Positions 4,994 to 8,577 of a stretch of 8,577 bases of DNA are shown here, in pieces; the stretch's first letter is position 1, and every line of letters starts with the position of its first letter. The position numbers and the translations under genes were made by a program. The notes under the pieces are model-generated. The model was not told the DNA's origin and made no database searches. It worked only from the letters and a program-made list of their open reading frames with translations. This DNA comes from an uncultured Oscillospiraceae bacterium (GTDB lineage: Bacteria; Bacillota_A; Clostridia; Oscillospirales; Oscillospiraceae): NCBI GenBank assembly GCA_900754605.1, contig CAAEDK010000271.1, positions 1 to 8,577 on the forward strand, read 5' to 3'.

Positions 4994-6802
4994 TTGTCTG
5001 ATTTGACCGCTCATCTCCAGGTTGTTCTGGATACCCTGCGGCAGTTGCCGCAGACATACCCGCTTCTATTCGCCTGGTATACCCTTCTGCTTCGCTTTCT
5101 ATTCCCTGTACTGGCCATTCTGATGCTGGTACGAATCATCCACGGCCTGGTCAATGCCTCTCCTAAACCAGAGGTATGGGCCTACCTCTCTCTGCCTAAT
5201 GGAGCTGCGGAGCCCCTGACCCATTGGGAAAATATTCTGGGACGCAGCCCCTCCTCTGATGTGCTGCTCAACTACCCTGTCGTTTCCCGGCAACACGCCG
5301 CTCTCATTCGCTCTGCAGATGACCAGTGGACAGTATATGATCTGGACTCTAAAAGCGGCACCACTGTCAACGGCTCTAAAGTAGAACCAGGTGGATCCTC
5401 GATTTCTCTGGGTGACGTACTTAGCTTAGGCGGCGTGGAGACCGTGCTTCTCCCTGTCTCCGACCAAGAGACAGAGCACCGCCGCCGCTCTTCCCAACGT
5501 CCTGTCTCTCCCTGGGGCTCCCTGATTCTGCTCACGCTGTTTCAAGTGCTTGCCGGCCTCCAGTTTCTGCTCTCCGAGGAAGGAATCCATGTCCTGTTGA
5601 TCCCAGGAGCCTTTTTATGTCTGACTGCGGTGATGTGGATCTACTGTCTTGTCCTGCGCGGCATGGGGCGAACTGGGTTCGAGATGGAAACCATCGCCTT
5701 TTTCCTTTCCACCCTATGCCTAGCGGTCACCGCCTCCTCTGCCCCATCTGCTGTCCCCAAACAGCTTCTGGCCATCCTGCTCGGCATGATCCTATTTCTG
5801 ATCACAGGCATTTTTCTCCGAGATCTTGATCGGGTGCGAAAGATCCGTTGGCTCATGGCAGCGGCAGCCATCGCTCTGCTCTCCCTATCCCTCATTGCCG
5901 GTCATGTGAAGTATGGTGCAGCCAACTGGATCAGCCTGTTCGGCTTTTCCTTCCAGCCCTCTGAATTGGCCAAGCCATGCTATATCTTCGCCGGAGCGGC
6001 CACCCTGGAGCGCCTGTTCCGCAAGCGTAACCTGGGTCTTTTTATCGTACTCACGGGCGTGTGCATGGGCTGCCTGGCTCTGATGAGTGACTTTGGAACC
6101 GCCGCCATCTTCTTTATCACCTTTTTAGTCATCGCCTATCTCCGCTCGGGTGACTTCGCCACACTCTCTCTGATCTGCGGCGGTGCAGTATTCGGCGGAT
6201 TGATGCTGGTTACTGTTAAGCCATATATTCTGCGGCGTTTCGCCGCCTGGGGACACGCATGGGAACAAGCTTCTAACGGCGGCTTCCAGCAGACCCGCAC
6301 TATGTCGGCGGCAGCCTCTGGCGGACTGATTGGGGTAGGACCCGGCGAGGGCTGGCTCCACCGGGTGCCCGCCGCCGACACCGACCTAGTGTTTGGGATG
6401 CTATGTGAGGAGTGGGGACTGATCATTGCAGTGCTGGCGGTACTGTGTATCGTTGCCCTGGCCGTCTTTGCGGTACGCAGCTGCCGGGCAGGGCGGTCCA
6501 GCTTTTACACCATCGCCGCCTGTGCCGCCACCAGCCTTCTGGTCTTTCAGACGACTCTGAATGTATTGGGTTCTGTAGATATCCTGCCTCTTACTGGAGT
6601 CACCTTCCCATTTGTATCCAATGGCGGTTCCTCCATGCTGTCCTCCTGGACCCTGCTTGCCTTCCTCAAGGCGGCAGATACCCGCAGCAATGCCAGCTTT
6701 GCCATCCGTCCTCAGGACCGCCACAGTTCCAGTTGGCTGGGCAACCTGATTCCCGCTAAGGGTGGCCGTGTCCAAAAGGAGGTTTCTGGTGAAAAAGATT
6801 GA
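4994..6802 (+). CDS. FHA domain-SEDS (FtsW/RodA/SpoVE) peptidoglycan polymerase fusion
   Basis: This 602-residue membrane protein combines a phosphothreonine-binding module with a SEDS glycosyltransferase that polymerises lipid II. An N-terminal helix (about 24-50) is followed by an FHA domain (about 62-153) that keeps the pThr-binding residues: GRS (83-85), SRQH (98-101) and the VNG loop with Asn126. After a basic linker (about 160-172) comes a SEDS core of about ten helices. Its motifs are NWISLFGFSFQPSELAK (311-327), a large extracellular loop ending in VPAADTDLVFGMLCEEWGL (458-476), where Asp464 aligns with the catalytic aspartate, and TGVTFPFVSNGGSS (534-547). Usual SEDS proteins are 370-430 residues, so the FHA part is an addition. 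Two family positions differ: the residue two before Asp464 is Asp rather than the common His, and FVSNGGSS replaces FISYGGSS. The gene overlaps a class B PBP gene by 14 bases, the classic partner. Fold assignment is secure; whether it serves elongation, division or sporulation cannot be told, so no gene symbol is given. Confidence 0.93.
   Translation: MSDLTAHLQVVLDTLRQLPQTYPLLFAWYTLLLRFLFPVLAILMLVRIIHGLVNASPKPEVWAYLSLPNGAAEPLTHWENILGRSPSSDVLLNYPVVSRQHAALIRSADDQWTVYDLDSKSGTTVNGSKVEPGGSSISLGDVLSLGGVETVLLPVSDQETEHRRRSSQRPVSPWGSLILLTLFQVLAGLQFLLSEEGIHVLLIPGAFLCLTAVMWIYCLVLRGMGRTGFEMETIAFFLSTLCLAVTASSAPSAVPKQLLAILLGMILFLITGIFLRDLDRVRKIRWLMAAAAIALLSLSLIAGHVKYGAANWISLFGFSFQPSELAKPCYIFAGAATLERLFRKRNLGLFIVLTGVCMGCLALMSDFGTAAIFFITFLVIAYLRSGDFATLSLICGGAVFGGLMLVTVKPYILRRFAAWGHAWEQASNGGFQQTRTMSAAASGGLIGVGPGEGWLHRVPAADTDLVFGMLCEEWGLIIAVLAVLCIVALAVFAVRSCRAGRSSFYTIAACAATSLLVFQTTLNVLGSVDILPLTGVTFPFVSNGGSSMLSSWTLLAFLKAADTRSNASFAIRPQDRHSSSWLGNLIPAKGGRVQKEVSGEKD
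6774..6782 (+). promoter_or_regulatory. Ribosome binding site fixing the GTG start of the PBP gene
   Basis: AAAAGGAGG lies inside the end of the FHA-SEDS gene, six bases before the GTG at 6789. In-frame GTG codons at 6762 and 6768 precede this site and are less likely starts. The layout implies translational coupling of the two genes. Confidence 0.82.
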
Positions 6803-8159
6803 AAAACGAACTGTGATCTGTCTGGCTCTTACAGTATCCCTGCTGCTGGGTCTGGTCTTGTTTCTGATCCGGTTCCTGCTGTATGGAGGAGATTGGGCCT
6901 CCTTCGCCGCCAACCGTCACCTGTATAACAACCAGGGCCAGTTGTCTGTGGGACGGGTGCTGGATCGGGACGGGGATGTACTCTCCTGGGTGGACGATTC
7001 CGGTCAACGGCGGTACTATTCCAACGCCACAGTCCGAAAAGCTACTCTCCATGCCGTGGGTGACCCAAGCGGTGCCATCGGCACTGGAGCTTTGGTCGCT
7101 TTTGCAGACCAACTCTCCGGCTATAACCTTCTCACTGGGGCAGACAACCCCTTCGGCCAAGGAAATGACCTCTATCTCACTTTAGATGCACGGCTGAATT
7201 ATATTGCCTATCAGGCTCTCAATGGCCGCAAAGGGGCGGTGGGTGTCTATAACTACAAGACCGGCGAGGTCCTGTGTATGGTCTCTACTCCAACGTTCGA
7301 CCCAGCTGATCCCCCTGAGATTCAAGATGGTGACCCACGGTATGAGGGCGTCTATCTCAACCGCTTCCTCTCCAGCACTTTTACTCCAGGCTCTGTTTTT
7401 AAGACGATCACACTTACCGCCGCTTTGGAGCAAATTCCTGACCTCTTTCAGCGCACATTCACCTGCACCGGCTCAACTATGGTGGGCGGAGAGACCATCA
7501 CCTGCCCCTTCTCTCACGGAGAAATGGACATCAACAGCGCTTTTGCCAGTTCCTGTAACGGCGTATTCGCCCAGTTGGCCGATGAGCTGGGGGCAGAAAC
7601 CATTGCCCAGTATACAAAGCAGGCAGGCCTTCTAGATCGCTACTCTGTCAGTGGCATCTCCACCGCCGCTGGCAGTGTGGAACTGGAAGGTGCCACTTCT
7701 GCCCAGTTAGGCTGGGCCGGCGTAGGACAGTATCACGACCTGGTCAACCCCTGTGCCCTGATGGTTTGGATGGGAGGAGTGGCCAACGGTGGAAAGGCTG
7801 CCGTTCCCTATCTGATGTTGAAAACAGAGGGGGGCCTCCCCCATCCATCGTTCCACATGACCCGCCACACCAGTCGGCTCATTCAGGTGGATACCGCCCA
7901 GGTACTGGCCGATATGATGGCACAAAATGTCGTTCAAACCTATGGTGCGGACCGCTTCCCCAACATGGATCTCTGTGCCAAATCCGGTACCGCTGAGGTA
8001 GGGGGCAACAAACAGCCCAGTGCCTGGTTCACCGGCTTTTTGCGAAACCAGGACTTTCCGTACGCCTTCGCCGTTGTGGTGGAGGAGGGCGGAAGCGGCG
8101 CTGGCGCAGCAGGCAATGTAGCCGCTCAGGTTCTGAATGCCTTGGTCAACGGATACTGA
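6789..8159 (+). CDS. Class B penicillin-binding protein (transpeptidase), SEDS partner
   Basis: This membrane-anchored transpeptidase cross-links peptidoglycan outside the membrane and is the expected partner of the SEDS polymerase encoded just upstream. The 456-residue product has a short basic N-terminus, one anchor helix (about 8-32) and a small pedestal region that includes GRVLDRDGDVLS (55-66), the usual class B entry motif. The transpeptidase domain (about 128-450) follows. Catalytic motifs are complete: SVFK (202-205, nucleophile Ser202) within TPGSVFKTIT, SCN (255-257), and KSGT (398-401). The protein is on the short side for class B enzymes and has no PASTA repeats, resembling the PbpA-like group found beside RodA-type genes in Actinobacteria. 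The GTG start at 6789 overlaps the upstream gene by 14 bases. A monofunctional transpeptidase role is well supported; a BlaR-like sensor is unlikely because there is only one N-terminal helix. Confidence 0.94.
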   Translation: MKKIEKRTVICLALTVSLLLGLVLFLIRFLLYGGDWASFAANRHLYNNQGQLSVGRVLDRDGDVLSWVDDSGQRRYYSNATVRKATLHAVGDPSGAIGTGALVAFADQLSGYNLLTGADNPFGQGNDLYLTLDARLNYIAYQALNGRKGAVGVYNYKTGEVLCMVSTPTFDPADPPEIQDGDPRYEGVYLNRFLSSTFTPGSVFKTITLTAALEQIPDLFQRTFTCTGSTMVGGETITCPFSHGEMDINSAFASSCNGVFAQLADELGAETIAQYTKQAGLLDRYSVSGISTAAGSVELEGATSAQLGWAGVGQYHDLVNPCALMVWMGGVANGGKAAVPYLMLKTEGGLPHPSFHMTRHTSRLIQVDTAQVLADMMAQNVVQTYGADRFPNMDLCAKSGTAEVGGNKQPSAWFTGFLRNQDFPYAFAVVVEEGGSGAGAAGNVAAQVLNALVNGY

Positions 8160-8212
8160 TGTCCTTCTACAAGAGTCATCTAGATCGATTCTGCAATACT
8201 CTGAACACAAAT

Positions 8213-8261
8213 AAACGCAGCTGAGACCCGCCGTTCCGGCAGATCTCAGTTGCGTTTGTTT
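8213..8261 (+). terminator. Terminator of the FHA-SEDS/PBP operon
   Basis: A 14-bp stem (AAACGCAGCTGAGA at 8213-8226 with TCTCAGTTGCGTTT at 8244-8257, one G-U pair) encloses a smaller hairpin GCCG/CGGC (8230-8233 with 8237-8240). The tail is T-rich but broken by a G (8255-8261). The A-rich 5' side means it could also terminate from the other strand. It lies about 54 bases after the PBP stop. Confidence 0.78.
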
Positions 8262-8459
8262 GGAGACATTGCTCCAGACACCAATATTCTTTCAACCGTA
8301 AAGCACCTCAGCATGCCGCCAAACGAAATCCCTGCAACATTACGTTCTGTTTGTAACGGCGCTGTAGCATACGCAAGGAGTGTCATTCATTATCTCAAAC
8401 CTTCAACTTCAACGCTTAGGATACGAAAGCCAACGGCTATCCTCCGGCAGCCGGAACAT
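8262..8459. other. Non-coding stretch with small hairpins
   Basis: I see no convincing protein gene. An open frame spanning 8250-8504 runs through both flanking terminators and into the tRNA and has no ribosome binding site. Local palindromes include TGGAG/CTCCA (8261-8265 with 8272-8276), AGGATA/TATCCT (8418-8423 with 8438-8443, with inner GCC/GGC) and TCCGG/CCGGA (8443-8447 with 8451-8455). The latter two run straight into the terminator at 8460. A short non-coding RNA is possible, but no clear promoter is seen. Confidence 0.4.
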
Positions 8460-8493
8460 AAAAAAGACATGACAAACAGTCATGTCTTTTTTT
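8460..8493. terminator. Bidirectional intrinsic terminator beside tRNA-Gly
   Basis: A perfect 13- to 14-bp stem (AAAAAGACATGAC at 8461-8473 with GTCATGTCTTTTT at 8479-8491) has a five-base loop (8474-8478). A T-run continues to 8493 on the + strand, and an equivalent T-run is present on the - strand. On the - strand it begins immediately after the encoded CCA of the tRNA, so it terminates the tRNA transcript. On the + strand it would stop read-through from the PBP operon. Confidence 0.92.
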
Positions 8494-8568
8494 GGAGCGA
8501 GTGACGAGGCTCGAACTCGCTACCTCCACCTTGGCAAGGTGGCGCTCTACCAGATGAGCTACACTCGC
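8493..8568 (-). tRNA. tRNA-Gly (anticodon GCC)
   Basis: A complete 76-base tRNA is encoded on the - strand. The acceptor stem GCGAGTG pairs fully with CACTCGC, followed by discriminator T and an encoded CCA. The D-arm is GCTC/GAGC, the anticodon stem is CCACC/GGTGG with loop TTGCCAA (anticodon GCC, + strand positions 8533-8535), and the T-arm is GCGAG/CTCGT with loop TTCGAGC. The discriminator U and anticodon GCC fit glycine, reading GGC and GGU codons. Its promoter would lie beyond the right end of the window. Its 3' end abuts the terminator at 8460-8493 with essentially no trailer. Confidence 0.97.
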
Positions 8569-8577
8569 AACAGCAGG

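Noticed and set aside
6401..6913. 170-codon - strand open frame spanning the SEDS/PBP junction
   Set aside because: It is antisense to two well-supported genes, with no ribosome binding site or motif of its own.
8261..8496. Possible attachment-site duplication of the tRNA 3' end (TGGAG seen at 8261 and 8493)
   Set aside because: Only five bases are shared, there is no integrase gene, and no longer copy of the tRNA 3' end was found in the window.
8250..8504. 84-codon + strand open frame
   Set aside because: It starts within a terminator stem, has no ribosome binding site, crosses the bidirectional terminator and runs into the tRNA gene, and its product has no recognisable features.

Overview
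The window looks like chromosome of a GC-rich Clostridia-type Firmicute, most likely Oscillospiraceae (a Flavonifractor/Pseudoflavonifractor-like gut lineage). This is inferred from the gene order nrnA-truB-ribF, strong AGGAGG ribosome binding sites, frequent TTG/GTG starts, U-tailed intrinsic terminators, GC-rich genes separated by T-rich spacers, and an FHA-SEDS protein followed by a class B PBP. The assignment rests on gene content and style only, not on a database match.

Region 1 (1-3776) is a compact + strand operon. It holds the 3' part of an NrnA-type DHH/DHHA1 phosphoesterase, truB (tRNA pseudouridine-55 synthase), ribF (bifunctional riboflavin kinase/FAD synthetase) and a 448-residue polytopic membrane protein of the DUF1576 family. 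The DUF1576 gene is nearly contiguous with ribF and is followed by a strong terminator at 3734-3776. The first three genes form the distal part of the common nusA-infB-rbfA-nrnA-truB-ribF block. The membrane protein is an accessory rider and contains a clear internal duplication.

Region 2 (3777-4805) starts with a T-rich spacer of about 330 bases. The spacer carries several TTAAG/CTTAA-type repeats and an extended -10 promoter (TG-n-TATAAT at 4004-4012). It is followed by a monocistronic gene for a small two-helix membrane protein with a bacterial PH-like (bPH2/DUF304-type) signature, closed by a 12-bp terminator hairpin (4770-4805).

Region 3 (4806-8261) is a two-gene cell-wall operon. The first gene encodes an unusual fusion: one N-terminal membrane helix, a complete phosphothreonine-binding FHA domain, then a full SEDS (FtsW/RodA/SpoVE) peptidoglycan polymerase. 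The second, overlapping by 14 bases, encodes a short class B penicillin-binding protein with intact SxxK, SxN and KSG motifs. Together they form a SEDS-bPBP synthase pair, and the FHA domain suggests control by Ser/Thr phosphorylation. This is the most interesting content of the window.

Region 4 (8262-8577) has no convincing protein gene. It holds a series of small hairpins, a perfect bidirectional terminator and, on the - strand, a complete tRNA-Gly(GCC) with encoded CCA. The + strand cell-wall operon and the - strand tRNA therefore converge. No insertion sequence, CRISPR array, phage gene or wholly unknown multi-gene system was seen.
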